Below, piece after piece: positions 8,391-17,802 of a stretch of DNA of 64,000 nt. Below the pieces are notes generated by a model. The model saw only the letters and a program-made list of their open reading frames with translations. It ran no database searches and was not told the DNA's origin. Position 1 is the stretch's first letter. Each line of letters starts with the position of its first letter. The position numbers and the translations under genes were made by a program. The stretch spans positions 2,454,607 through 2,518,606 of the forward strand of contig NZ_FXBJ01000002.1 of assembly GCF_900177385.1 (NCBI RefSeq). The letters are read 5' to 3'. The stretch comes from Carnobacterium iners (GTDB lineage: Bacteria > Bacillota > Bacilli > Lactobacillales > Carnobacteriaceae).

Positions 8391-11258
8391 TTGAAAGAAC
8401 CAAAAAAAAATACTATTCCACTTTTTCTAACAAAAATTAAAGTCTTTTTTACAAAAGTAAAAAAAGATCTGAATGAAAAATATTCTTCTTTTAAAGAGGT
8501 TAGAAAAAATAAAGCGAATAGAAAAGAGCAAAATAAACAATCGGATAGAATAGAATCTGTCTCGTCTGACCACACTGCTCTAGATTCAAAAAAATCAACC
8601 GCCAATCCTAAAAAACTTGAGGATAAATTTATTGGTATTTTATTAGCTGTAAAAATATGGCTTGTTGTGCAAGGAAAAATTATTAAAAATAAGTTTGCTA
8701 AGAAAAACAGCAATAATAGCAATCATCATACTGATAAAGAAACGACTTTTTCAGATCGTTATCCATCTTTCTTATTCGGTTTTAATGTTACGTACACCGT
8801 TATTAAAAACCTCTTTATTGCGCTAGTTATTTTTATTCTAATTGGTGTTGCATTCGCAGGTGGAACGGGATTAGGCTACTTTGCTTATCTCGTTTCTGAA
8901 GATAAACCGCCCACTTATAAAGAAATGAATGCTGATTTAAAAGATGTAGAAACAACTTCTTCCGTTTATTACGCAGGCGGTGAGCTGATTAGTGATTTAA
9001 GGACTGATTTAAAAAGAACGACTATGCCTTTGAAAGATATGTCTGATTTAGTCCAGAAAGCTATTATAGCAACCGAGGATGAATATTTTTATGAGCATCA
9101 TGGTGTTGTACCTAAAGCTATTGCCCGTGCCCTATTTCAAGAGGTTACTGGCTCAAGTTCTGTTTCTGGTGGTTCTACGTTAACTCAGCAATTAGTTAAA
9201 CAACAAATTCTGACGAACGAGGTTTCATTTAAACGTAAAGCAAATGAAATTTTACTTGCTTATCGACTTGAAAACTTTTTTTCTAAAGAAGAAATTCTAG
9301 AATCTTATTTAAATGTTTCTCCTTTTGGAAGAAATAACCACGGCGAAAATATTGCTGGACTCTATGAAGCTTCTTACGGTATTTTCGGTGTTGACTCAAA
9401 AGAATTAACACTGCCACAAGCAGCCTTTATTGCTGGACTGCCACAAAACCCAATCGTTTATAGTCCGTATACTCAAAATGGAGAAATTAAAGAAGATTTA
9501 TCAACAGGTTTTGCTAGAAAGAATGAAGTCTTATTCAGAACGTACCGCGAAGGGTATATTAACAAAAAAGAATACGATGCAGCAAAAATCTATGATTTAA
9601 CTGCTGACTTTATTCAACAAGATTCTGCGACTAAACAAAATAATTCTTATATCTATAATGCTGTTGAAAAAGAAGCGCGTAAGGTTTTAATTGAACAACT
9701 TTATATAAAGGATAAATTAACAGCTGCTGACTTAGCAGCTGACAAAAGCCTATACAATGAATACTATGATAAAGCAGACCAAAAAATACGTATGGATGGC
9801 TATCAGATTCATACCACTATTGATAAGGATGTCTATGATGCTATGCAAAATGTCGTAGTTAGCAATGCTAGCAATCTTGGTTATAAAAAAGAAATAAATT
9901 GGACAAATCCTGATACCAACGAGGTAACGACAATCATTGAACCCGTTCAAAATGGTAGTGTATTACTAAATAATGCTACTGGTGCAATTCTTTCATTTGT
10001 TGGTGGTGTCGATTTTAATATTTCCCAAGTGAATCATGCATTTGATACGAATCGATCGCCTGGTTCTACTATCAAACCTATTTTAGTCATTGCACCCGCT
10101 CTTGAAAATGGTACGATTACCCCAGCAACGATTGTTCCACAAACAGAATTAATCGTTCCTGATGGCGTTACGGGTACACATGAAATTACAAATGCTGGTG
10201 GCAGAGCACCTGGCACATGGATTAGTGCTCGAAAAGGTTTAGCTATATCTAGCAACATCGTCATATCAAGAATCTATATGGAAATGCAAAAATCATTTGT
10301 TCCAGGAAAATATCTCCAAAAAATGGGGATAGGAACAGATTCAATTGCAGAAGAAGAATATAAAAATATTTCCTTAGCTATCGGTGGTACTGAAGGTGGA
10401 GCTTCTGTATTAGAACAAACTACCGCATTCGCCACTCTAGCTAATAGCGGAACACATACTGAAAACTATATGATTGAATCAATTGAAAGTTCAACTGGTG
10501 AAGTACTTTACAAGCATGAAACGAAATCTAATCCAGTCTTTACTCCTCAAACAGCCTATCTAACTATTGATATGTTACGAGATGTTTTAGATGCTGGTAC
10601 TGCTACCGACGTAAAAAGCCAATTAAATTTCAGCACTGATTTAGCTGGTAAAACAGGGACCTCTGAAAATGAAAAAGATATTTGGTTTATTGCTAGCACA
10701 CCTAAAGTTACCTTAAGTTCTTGGATTGGTTATGATAACTCTGTTGAAGAAAACTATTTAGACAAATATTCTGGTCCAGGTAATTCTGGAAGGCGAAATC
10801 GTGCTTATTGGGCTCAGCTTGCTAATGCCATCAATAACGCTAACTCATCTATTATCGGATCTGGTCAGTCTTTCCAACAGCCAGGAGGGATTGTTTCTTC
10901 AACTGTAAATGAAAAAACAGGTACTAAAGCCGGTAAAGTAACATTAGGCAACGAAAAAGAAATCGTTGTTTCTGGAGAAACAGTAACTGAATTATTTAAT
11001 AGTAAATACCTTCCAAAAGCGGCTACGTATAATTTTGCTATTGGAGCAAATGAAAAAGACCTGAAAGATTTTTGGGGTGAAATAGCTACTGCAGAGGCTA
11101 AAGAAAAAGCAGAGAAAGCTAAGATTGACGCTGAAGCGAAAAAGAAAGCTGAGGCCGATGCAAAAACAAAGGCGGATGCTGAAGCGAAAAAGAAAGCTGA
11201 GGCCGATGCAAAAGAAAAAGCTGATGCTGAGGCTAAAAAGAAAGCTGACTCCGAATAA
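8391..11258 (+). CDS. Class A penicillin-binding protein (PBP1A/PBP2A type)
   Basis: Bifunctional membrane enzyme that polymerises glycan strands and cross-links peptides. The start is TTG with AGGTG 8 bases upstream. The 955-aa protein has an unusually long basic cytoplasmic tail (1-135), one membrane helix (about 137-165), a GT51 glycosyltransferase domain with catalytic E229 (ATEDEYFYEHHG, GGSTLTQQLVK), and a transpeptidase domain with S559-x-x-K (SPGSTIK), SSN and K754-T-G. The C-terminus ends in Ala/Lys/Glu-rich repeats (AEAKKKAEADAK about three times), likely wall-interacting or a coiled coil. It is a single gene ending in a terminator. Confidence 0.93.
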   Translation: MKEPKKNTIPLFLTKIKVFFTKVKKDLNEKYSSFKEVRKNKANRKEQNKQSDRIESVSSDHTALDSKKSTANPKKLEDKFIGILLAVKIWLVVQGKIIKNKFAKKNSNNSNHHTDKETTFSDRYPSFLFGFNVTYTVIKNLFIALVIFILIGVAFAGGTGLGYFAYLVSEDKPPTYKEMNADLKDVETTSSVYYAGGELISDLRTDLKRTTMPLKDMSDLVQKAIIATEDEYFYEHHGVVPKAIARALFQEVTGSSSVSGGSTLTQQLVKQQILTNEVSFKRKANEILLAYRLENFFSKEEILESYLNVSPFGRNNHGENIAGLYEASYGIFGVDSKELTLPQAAFIAGLPQNPIVYSPYTQNGEIKEDLSTGFARKNEVLFRTYREGYINKKEYDAAKIYDLTADFIQQDSATKQNNSYIYNAVEKEARKVLIEQLYIKDKLTAADLAADKSLYNEYYDKADQKIRMDGYQIHTTIDKDVYDAMQNVVVSNASNLGYKKEINWTNPDTNEVTTIIEPVQNGSVLLNNATGAILSFVGGVDFNISQVNHAFDTNRSPGSTIKPILVIAPALENGTITPATIVPQTELIVPDGVTGTHEITNAGGRAPGTWISARKGLAISSNIVISRIYMEMQKSFVPGKYLQKMGIGTDSIAEEEYKNISLAIGGTEGGASVLEQTTAFATLANSGTHTENYMIESIESSTGEVLYKHETKSNPVFTPQTAYLTIDMLRDVLDAGTATDVKSQLNFSTDLAGKTGTSENEKDIWFIASTPKVTLSSWIGYDNSVEENYLDKYSGPGNSGRRNRAYWAQLANAINNANSSIIGSGQSFQQPGGIVSSTVNEKTGTKAGKVTLGNEKEIVVSGETVTELFNSKYLPKAATYNFAIGANEKDLKDFWGEIATAEAKEKAEKAKIDAEAKKKAEADAKTKADAEAKKKAEADAKEKADAEAKKKADSE

Positions 11259-11273
11259 TAATATAAGAGAATG

Positions 11274-11319
11274 AAAAAACCCGATTAAAAGAGAACCAAC
11301 TCTTTTAATCGGGTTTTTA
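11274..11319. terminator. Bidirectional terminator, PBP / ccpA
   Basis: The perfect stem AAAACCCGATTAAAAGAG / CTCTTTTAATCGGGTTTT lies between convergent genes. Confidence 0.9.
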
Positions 11320-11321
11320 CT

Positions 11322-12326
11322 TTATTTTGAAGTTCCTCGATTTGCAATATGATGAGGTAAAATAATAGTTTTTTCATCCACTTCTTCTTTATTCATTAAT
11401 TTTGTTAATAAACGCATAGAAACAGCGCCAATATCGTATAATGGTTGAGTAACTGTACTCAATTTAGGGCGAACCATTTCAGTTAATTTTGAATTATTTG
11501 CCGTAATAATTTCGAATTCTTCCGGTATGCGAAGGTTTGAATCTAAAGCACCATTTAAAACACCTACTGCTAACTCATCATCACCGACGAAAGCCGCTGT
11601 TGCACTCGCTTCAGCTAATTTAGAAAAAATTTCTTCTCCCGCTGAGAAAGTGTAGTCTGTTTCAAAAATTAAACTCTCATCAAAAGCAACTCCCGCATCC
11701 GAGAAAGCTTTTTTATATCCTTTCATACGATAAACACTATTAATAGGTTCATCTTTTTGAGACCCAGAAACAAAGGCAATACGTTCATGACCTTTAGCTA
11801 ATAATTCAGCAATAGCTTCTTCAGTTGCTCCCTCATAATCAATATTCACACTTCCTACTTGGTTATCAGGATCAACCGTACCTGCTAAGACTACTGGGAT
11901 TTTTGATCTTGAGAATTCAGCACGTAGTTCATCTGTAATTTTGTGTCCCATATAGATCAATCCATCTACTTGTTTTGCTAATAAAGTATTTAACACATTT
12001 ACTTCTTTTTGATCATTTTGATCTGAATTAGCTAAAATAATATTGTATTTGTACATTGTAGCAATATCGTCAATTCCTCTTGCTAGCGATGAAAAATATA
12101 AATTTGTGACATCAGGTATGATTACACCTACTGTCGTTGTCTTTTTACTAGCTAAGCCACGAGCAATAGCATTAGGTCTATAATCTAAACGGTCAATAAC
12201 TTCTAGTACTTTTTTACGAGTAGTTGGCTTTACATTTGGGTTTCCGTTGACAACTCTAGATACAGTTGCCATTGATACATTCGCTTCTCTCGCGACATCA
12301 TAAATGGTAATCGTTTGTTTTTCCAT
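11322..12326 (-). CDS. ccpA: Catabolite control protein A
   Basis: LacI-family master regulator of carbon catabolite repression; with HPr-Ser-P it binds cre sites. The start ATG 12326 has AGGAGATAAT upstream and gives 334 aa; a longer frame to 12389 would run into the palindrome and is rejected. The helix-turn-helix at the N-terminus ([20 protein letters not shown]) is followed by hinge [14 protein letters not shown] and a periplasmic-binding-like core. The divergent pepQ neighbour is the classical lactic acid bacterium arrangement. A cre-like site at 12403-12417 suggests autoregulation. Confidence 0.96.
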   Translation of the reverse strand: MEKQTITIYDVAREANVSMATVSRVVNGNPNVKPTTRKKVLEVIDRLDYRPNAIARGLASKKTTTVGVIIPDVTNLYFSSLARGIDDIATMYKYNIILANSDQNDQKEVNVLNTLLAKQVDGLIYMGHKITDELRAEFSRSKIPVVLAGTVDPDNQVGSVNIDYEGATEEAIAELLAKGHERIAFVSGSQKDEPINSVYRMKGYKKAFSDAGVAFDESLIFETDYTFSAGEEIFSKLAEASATAAFVGDDELAVGVLNGALDSNLRIPEEFEIITANNSKLTEMVRPKLSTVTQPLYDIGAVSMRLLTKLMNKEEVDEKTIILPHHIANRGTSK

Positions 12327-12353
12327 ATATATTATCTCCTTTAATTTTGTTTG

Positions 12354-12390
12354 TTTGATAGATTGTATTATTCTAATACAATCTATCAAA
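12354..12390. promoter_or_regulatory. 17-bp perfect palindrome in the ccpA leader
   Basis: TTTGATAGATTGTATTA and its exact reverse complement flank a 3-base spacer 28 bases upstream of the ccpA start. As RNA it makes a strong stem-loop with no T-run; as DNA it could be a two-fold operator. Function unknown. Confidence 0.6.
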
Positions 12391-12402
12391 CTTTCACAAA
12401 TA

Positions 12403-12417
12403 ATGCAAGCGTTTTAA
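12403..12417 (+). promoter_or_regulatory. Candidate cre site in the ccpA-pepQ intergenic region
   Basis: ATGCAAGCGTTTTAA matches the known cre consensus WTGNAANCGNWNNCW with one mismatch. It sits between the divergent ccpA and pepQ genes, where CcpA autoregulation is known in lactic acid bacteria. Confidence 0.6.
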
Positions 12418-12551
12418 TTATGTTTTCATGAAAATTTCATTTTATGTTTTCATAAAGTTCTTTTTTCTATTTTGCTTCTTTACTTTTATTTTTTTTTTCT
12501 AATGATACAATTAGTTAAGTTGAAAACATAATAGAAAGTTGGGAATAAACG

Positions 12552-13652
12552 ATGACAAATAAAAAACTGACTTCTTTAAAAAAATGGTTAATAGAAAGTA
12601 AGATAGATTGTATTTTATTAAATGATCCAGAAAACATTGCTTACTATAGTGGGTTTAAAAGTGAGCCTCACGAAAGGATATTAGCTCTCGTTATTTTTCC
12701 ATTTGCTGACCCATTTCTCTTTACACCTTCTTTAGAAATTAAAGATGCTCAAAATAGTGAGTGGCCATTTTCTGTTTACGGTTATCTAGACAACGAAAAT
12801 CCTTGGTCTATCTTATCCGAAAAAATACAATCAGCAACGACTAGCACAGGTCATTTTGCAATAGAAAAAGCTTTTTTAACTGTCGAACGCTACGAAAAAC
12901 TTTGTCATTTTTTCAAAAATTCACTATTTAAAAATATATCCGAAAAAATACAAGAAATGAAGTTAATTAAAGATTCAAGCGAAATTAAAAAAATGATTGA
13001 AGCTGGTGAGTGGGCAGATAAAGCTTTAGAAATAGGTTTTAACAGTATTAAAGAAGGAATCTCTGAGGAAGAAATCGTTGCTGAAATTGAATTTCAATTA
13101 AAGAAACAAGGAATGAAAGAAATGAGTTTTGAAACGATGGTCCTGACCGGTGATCATGCCGCAAGTCCACATGGTGTTCCAGGTGCAAGAAAAGTAAAAA
13201 AAGATGATATGATTCTCTTTGATTTAGGCGTAGTTCATAATGGATACACTAGTGATGTTACAAGGATGGCTATTTTTGGTAACCCTTCTAAGGAAGCTGA
13301 AAAGGTATACTCTATTGTGCTTAGAGCTCATCAAGCTGCTATTGCAGCGGTAAAACCCGGTGTAACTGCTGGACAGCTAGATGAAATTGCGCGAAATATT
13401 ATCACAAAAGAGGGATACGGAGAGTATTTCACTCACCGTCTTGGACATGGATTAGGTAGTAGCGTTCATGAGTTTCCTTCTATTATGAAAGATAGCGAGT
13501 TAATAATTAAAGAAGGAATGTGTTTTTCAATAGAACCTGGTATTTATATTCCAGGCATTGTAGGCGTTAGAATTGAAGACTGCCTGTATGTTACAAAGAA
13601 TGGTTGCGAACTTTTTACAAAGACGCCTACAACTTTTAAATCAATTGGTTAA
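12552..13652 (+). CDS. pepQ: Xaa-Pro dipeptidase PepQ
   Basis: Cytoplasmic M24 metallopeptidase (prolidase) that splits X-Pro dipeptides, 366 aa. It has an N-terminal creatinase-like domain (1-130) and a C-terminal pita-bread domain carrying the two-metal site: the Asp pair in FDLGVVHNGYTSDVTR, His in RLGHGLG, Glu in SIEPGIYIP, Glu in VRIEDCLYV. A GTTGGGAAT site precedes the ATG weakly. It is transcribed divergently from ccpA, a conserved pairing in lactobacilli and relatives. Confidence 0.94.
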   Translation: MTNKKLTSLKKWLIESKIDCILLNDPENIAYYSGFKSEPHERILALVIFPFADPFLFTPSLEIKDAQNSEWPFSVYGYLDNENPWSILSEKIQSATTSTGHFAIEKAFLTVERYEKLCHFFKNSLFKNISEKIQEMKLIKDSSEIKKMIEAGEWADKALEIGFNSIKEGISEEEIVAEIEFQLKKQGMKEMSFETMVLTGDHAASPHGVPGARKVKKDDMILFDLGVVHNGYTSDVTRMAIFGNPSKEAEKVYSIVLRAHQAAIAAVKPGVTAGQLDEIARNIITKEGYGEYFTHRLGHGLGSSVHEFPSIMKDSELIIKEGMCFSIEPGIYIPGIVGVRIEDCLYVTKNGCELFTKTPTTFKSIG

Positions 13653-13774
13653 AAAATAATTAGGATAAAAATCCTAACAGAACAAGAAATAAACTAGATC
13701 TTATCTTTATAGCAGTAACAATGGGCAGATATGCTAGAAAAAGGTTCTAGCTTTTGAGCAATCTGTCTACTGAA

Positions 13775-13820
13775 ATAAAAAAGGGTTCCACTCATCAGAA
13801 ATTGATGTATGGAACCCTCT
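13775..13820 (-). terminator. Terminator of the ytxH-type operon
   Basis: On the minus strand the stem AGGGTTCCATACATCA / TGATGAGTGGAACCCT is followed by TTTTTTATTT. Confidence 0.75.
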
Positions 13821-13945
13821 TACTTATTCTTAAATGGTGGATTACTTTTTGCTATCAAAAAAAGTCGTTTGATCTGTACTATAATCGGTTATGTTTTTTT
13901 CAATTTCTCTTTTTAATAAGTCTGAATCTAATCTTATACCTGTTC

Positions 13946-14497
13946 TTAATCCAGCTTTTTTTTTTCAGTTCCAGCTTCTTCCGCTTTTTCTTTAACGTCA
14001 TCGGACGCATCTTTAGCTGTTTGTTTAACATCTTCTGATGCATCTTTAGCAATATTTGATAAATCTTCTGAAGTATTTTCAACATTTTCTTTAGTACCAT
14101 CAACAGTAGATGAAACTTTTTCTTTTGTTTCAACTGCTGTTTCTGCTAAATCAGATTTAACTTTATCCGCATTGATCATTAAGTCTTCTTGAATGTCTTT
14201 TAAATCCGCTCCTACTTCTTTAGAAGTTTGAGTTAATTGCTCTTTCATTTGAGACGCTGTATCTTTTAAGCTGATTTTTATATCTTCTGATGCATTTTTA
14301 GTAACATTTTTGATTTCTGTTCCTTTTTCTTTTGCAATTTCTGAATAGTCTTTTGCTGTATCTTTAGCATTTGAAGCTTGCTTAGCTAAATCATCCCGCA
14401 ATTCTTTACCAGATTTTGGTGCAAATAATAGTGCTGCGATACTAGCTGTTGCTGCTCCAATAAACGTACCTAATAAAAATCCATTTTTTTTAGCCAT
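13946..14497 (-). CDS. YtxH domain stress protein
   Basis: 183-aa protein with an N-terminal YtxH signature: lysines, a Gly/Ala-rich membrane segment (about 5-25, FLLGTFIGAATASIAALLF) and APKSGKELRDDL. A long charged amphipathic repeat region follows, with heptads of DASEDVK, DTAKD and EKG type resembling LEA-like proteins. Bacillus relatives (ytxGHJ, next to ccpA) belong to the general stress response; the ccpA neighbourhood is conserved here. Molecular activity unknown; a membrane-linked protective role is likely. Confidence 0.85.
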   Translation of the reverse strand: MAKKNGFLLGTFIGAATASIAALLFAPKSGKELRDDLAKQASNAKDTAKDYSEIAKEKGTEIKNVTKNASEDIKISLKDTASQMKEQLTQTSKEVGADLKDIQEDLMINADKVKSDLAETAVETKEKVSSTVDGTKENVENTSEDLSNIAKDASEDVKQTAKDASDDVKEKAEEAGTEKKKLD

Positions 14498-14545
14498 AAT
14501 TAATTTCCCCTTTTTTGAATTAATTTATTTTTATTCTAAACTAAT

Positions 14546-14968
14546 TTAGTTTGATTTTCGTTTTCTTTTTAGATTTAAAGCTGTCTTACCAACTTTTGTT
14601 ACCATTCCTGCTTTAACTGTTTTCTTAGTTGTACCAGAAACGTGTTCAGCTAAATTACGTGTTGACGAATTTAAACTGGATACAGATACTCCCAAATCAC
14701 CAATTGCTTGGAATACTGGATCCGTCTTATTTAATTTTCCATTTACATCATCAAGCGTTGTATTTGTTTTATTCAACAGACCTTCAACTTCAATTAACAA
14801 CTTATCAGCATCTTTAGTTATTACTTCAATACTAGTATTTGCTTCTTTTACAGTTTTTGAAACTTCTTCAATTACTTTTGAGATTTTTAATAATACCACA
14901 ATTAAAAAGACGACTAATGCCGCAAATGCTATCGCAGCTATCAAAGCTGCTATTTCTCCACCTGTCAT
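14546..14968 (-). CDS. DUF948 / YtxG-like membrane protein
   Basis: 140-aa protein with one N-terminal membrane helix (about 5-28, AALIAAIAFAALVVFLIVVLL) followed by a coiled-coil domain (DUF948) and a basic tail (LNLKRKRKSN). It lies 48 bases upstream of the YtxH gene on the same strand and is probably cotranscribed, matching Bacillus ytxG-ytxH. Function unknown beyond the stress link. Confidence 0.85.
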   Translation of the reverse strand: MTGGEIAALIAAIAFAALVVFLIVVLLKISKVIEEVSKTVKEANTSIEVITKDADKLLIEVEGLLNKTNTTLDDVNGKLNKTDPVFQAIGDLGVSVSSLNSSTRNLAEHVSGTTKKTVKAGMVTKVGKTALNLKRKRKSN

Positions 14969-15079
14969 ATTAATTCCTCACTTCCTTCATTTAGTTACCC
15001 TTACTTAAATTCGTATTATACTACAAGTAGCAAAGATAAAAAACAATCGTCTTTTTGTAAAATAGTATAAAATTCTTTC

Positions 15080-15140
15080 TTATTTAGAATACCATATCAT
15101 TTTTATCACTTCAAATGATATGGTACCGATTTCTAAATAA
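15080..15140. repeat. Large imperfect palindrome upstream of mscS
   Basis: The arms TTATTTAGA-ATACCATATCATTT and AAATGATATGGTA-CCGAT-TTCTAAATAA surround a 10-base loop within the 327-base gap 14969-15295. It has no T-run, so it may be an operator, a structured RNA or a mobile-repeat relic. The rest of the gap is AT-rich with no visible gene. Confidence 0.55.
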
Positions 15141-15295
15141 ACTAGGCTTAAAAATAATAATTCTCTTGTTATAAATTAATTCCATAATAATTAAGATGAT
15201 TAAAGAATTCAAATTTATTTTCCTTTCTTTTATTAATTTGTTATGATTAAAGATAGTAACTTATTTTTTAATTTGAACCCAAAGGAGTCATTTTT

Positions 15296-16192
15296 ATGAA
15301 TAATCAATCAGACAGCTCAGTAACTACAGAAGTAGTAAATACCGTTGCAAAACAAACCTCTTTTTTTATAGAGTTTTGGCAAAATATTGATTGGAGAAGT
15401 TTATTATCTTCAGGCATCTCCAAGGCCATTCAAATCTTTTTTTTCTTTTTTGTTTATTTTATTTTTAAAAAAATTGGAAATGTGTTTATTACTCGAACTT
15501 TTACAAATTACCGTGGTAAAAAAAATATTTCTCCAAGCCGTCTGGGTACTTTAGACAATCTTACTCACAACATTTATAATGCAGTAATTGGTTTCTTCCT
15601 AGCTTATGCGATTCTTTCAGAAATTGGTATCCCTGTTGGCACGTTACTAGCTGGTGCAGGTGTTATCGGCTTGGCATTCTCTTTAGGAGCTCAAGGTTTT
15701 GTTAGTGACATCGTGAATGGCTTCTTTATTCTCCTTGAAAAACAAGTGGACATTGGGGATGTTGTTACCTTCAGTGATGTCACAGGTACTGTTGTTGATG
15801 TTAATCTAAAAACGACTACCGTTAAAAGTTTTGATGGTACGCTAAACTTTGTACCTAACCGCTATATTACAATTGTCAGTAATTTATCTAGAGAAGATAT
15901 GCGTGCTCAAATAGATATTCGACTAGAACCTAACGTTGACATGGTAAAAGTAAATACAATTATAGAACAAGTAAATAAACGATTAGTTCCGTTACACCCT
16001 GAAATCACGCAAGAACCTGTTAGCTTAGGCTTGATGGATATTGGTGACGGATTTCTAGCTATACGTATCCATATTTTCGCATTGAGTGGCAGCCAATATG
16101 CTATTCAAAATATTTTTTTCCAAGAATATGTCACAGCCTTGACAAAAGAAGAGATTATCATTCCGGTAACTCCTATAAAAATAACTACTTAA
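15296..16192 (+). CDS. Small-conductance mechanosensitive channel (MscS family)
   Basis: Membrane channel that opens under hypo-osmotic tension to release solutes, 298 aa. Membrane helices lie at about 40-60 and 95-115, followed by the pore helix region (VGTLLAGAGVIGLAFSLGAQGFVSD, the Gly/Ala pattern of TM3) and the cytoplasmic beta domain (VDIGDVVTF, GTVVDVNLKTTTVKSFDG). AAAGGAGTCA precedes the ATG. It is single, with a decayed gene downstream. The YkuT-type subgroup is most similar in organisation. Confidence 0.92.
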   Translation: MNNQSDSSVTTEVVNTVAKQTSFFIEFWQNIDWRSLLSSGISKAIQIFFFFFVYFIFKKIGNVFITRTFTNYRGKKNISPSRLGTLDNLTHNIYNAVIGFFLAYAILSEIGIPVGTLLAGAGVIGLAFSLGAQGFVSDIVNGFFILLEKQVDIGDVVTFSDVTGTVVDVNLKTTTVKSFDGTLNFVPNRYITIVSNLSREDMRAQIDIRLEPNVDMVKVNTIIEQVNKRLVPLHPEITQEPVSLGLMDIGDGFLAIRIHIFALSGSQYAIQNIFFQEYVTALTKEEIIIPVTPIKITT

Positions 16193-16280
16193 GTTTCAAA
16201 AAGAATCTATAAAGTATTTATTTAATCAACTACATCAAAAGTCGCATAAACTTTAGTCGTTTAAAAAATTCACTAGAGCT

Positions 16281-17041
16281 ATGATTTTATTTTTTGTGAA
16301 TGTTTCGACTGATTTTCACCTACATTCTCGTTGGCTTTCTGATGAAATAGACCATTTTTTTGTAGCTGGCGAGTCATTAAAACAGATATTAATAGACTCT
16401 GGTGTATCTTCCAAAAAAATAACGGTTTCGGGTATTCCTATTAAAGAAGAATTTTATCATACAAAAAAGCAACTTTGATAAAAAAGATATTCTTATTCAA
16501 CTACAAGAATTTTTAATTTCAGCTGGAGTTTTTGGTGTTGTAAAGAATCTCCGAATATTGATTGAAGAACTATATTCCCACAGTAACTTTAACATTATTG
16601 TGGTTTGCGGCCAAAATCAGGAATTTTATGACCTACTTAATATAAAGTTTAAAGCTATTTCGCTGATTTCTATTTTAGGCTATGTAAAAGATAGGGCTTA
16701 TCTTATGAGGAAAGCCAATCTTATGATTACTAAAGCCGGTGGTATTTCTCTTTCAGAAGCATTAGCTATGCAAGTACCCTTTGTCTTAACCCCAGCTGTA
16801 CTCGGTCAATAATTAGGTAATGCTAAGTTACTTGAGTCAAAAGGAATGGCCATTGTCCCTTATGAAGAAGAAGAAGAAATTGTCCCTACTATTCTATATT
16901 TACTAAAAAACCCAATATTCTAGACTGAAATAAAGAAAAATATGCAAAAAAATTTTTCATCCAAATGCTGCTGCTACAATTGTTGATGAAGTTTTAGCTA
17001 TTAGTAAAAAGACTTCTTATTTAAAGAATCCTTTAGCTTAA
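16281..17041 (+). pseudogene. Remnant of a processive diacylglycerol glucosyltransferase (UgtP/MGDG synthase type)
   Basis: Broken frames together spell the C-terminal two thirds of a family 28 glycosyltransferase: TDFHLHSRWLSDEIDHFFVAG, SLKQILIDSGV, KITVSGIPIKEEFY, then MIEELYSHSNFNIIVVCG, ITKAGGISLSEALAMQVP, and after an in-frame stop LGNAKLLESKGMAIVPYEEE. A frameshift near 16,478, stops near 16,811 and 16,922, and a missing N-terminal lipid-binding half show it is dead. An intact copy would make the glycolipid anchor of lipoteichoic acid, so a functional paralogue should exist elsewhere. Confidence 0.8.
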
Positions 17042-17159
17042 AAAAGCGCATTTCTTCTCAATAAATAAATTTTAAGTATAATTATTACTTTTAAAAATAA
17101 ATCCATATAAAACTATTATTTAGAAATTTTTTTATTCCTCTTATATTTTAACCATTCAA

Positions 17160-17199
17160 AAAAAGGCAACAGGAGTATTGCTCCTATTGCCTTTTTTTA
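17160..17199. terminator. Terminator of cbpB
   Basis: The stem AAAAAGGCAACAGGAGTA / TGCTCCTATTGCCTTTTT carries flanking A- and T-runs and overlaps the end of cbpB. Confidence 0.85.
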
Positions 17200-17673
17200 T
17201 ACATATTCTTTTTTACGTTTTACATCATATTTATTCTCGAACTCATGAGCAATTCTGTTGGTTGCTTTAAGTATTTCGCTACGTGTTACTATGCCCGTAA
17301 AGCTGCCATCTGATGCTGCTACACAAACAAATGAATTGCGTACAAGTAAATGCAACACTTCTTCTAAGTCGTACGGATTCTCGATTAATGCAAAATCTGT
17401 CTGCATGACATCTTCAACACGAATATCTCCAAGTTTATTAAAATCAACATCTTCAATGCTAGTTATGGCATCAATAACCAACGACATAGAAATCAATCCT
17501 CGTATTTTATAAGTTGAATCTAGGACCGGAATGACAGTATATCCTATCTTTGTTAAAACTAATAATGCATGATCTAAACGGTTCGTCATTTGGATATGCG
17601 CGACTTGTTCTGCAGGAATTAAGAATTTTTCTTTATTTTCTAATAGCATTTTTCCGATTTCTTTACCTATCAT
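17197..17673 (-). CDS. cbpB: CBS-domain protein, CbpB-like (c-di-AMP binding)
   Basis: 158-aa protein made almost wholly of two CBS motifs (about 15-80 and 90-145; IPAEQVAHIQM, VIPVLDSTYKIRGLIS, FTGIVTRSEIL). Length and arrangement fit the YkuL/CbpB family, which in Listeria and Bacillus binds cyclic di-AMP and, when free of it, activates the (p)ppGpp synthetase Rel. Apparently monocistronic, ending in a strong terminator. The ligand is inferred from family. Confidence 0.82.
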   Translation of the reverse strand: MIGKEIGKMLLENKEKFLIPAEQVAHIQMTNRLDHALLVLTKIGYTVIPVLDSTYKIRGLISMSLVIDAITSIEDVDFNKLGDIRVEDVMQTDFALIENPYDLEEVLHLLVRNSFVCVAASDGSFTGIVTRSEILKATNRIAHEFENKYDVKRKKEYV

Positions 17674-17802
17674 GTCTACTAATTTCCTTTCTCACTAATA
17701 ACTCTCTATAACCATTTCAAGTGAACACATATTAAGCTAATAATATATCCTAACGCACTTGCTTTCTCTATTCATTTAAAGAGATTAACTCTTTTTGAGT
17801 TG

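Noticed and set aside
13754..14038. 94-aa plus-strand ORF across the ytxH terminator
   Set aside because: It overlaps the terminator hairpin and the antisense of ytxH, and its low-complexity Phe/Leu composition is typical of a shadow frame.
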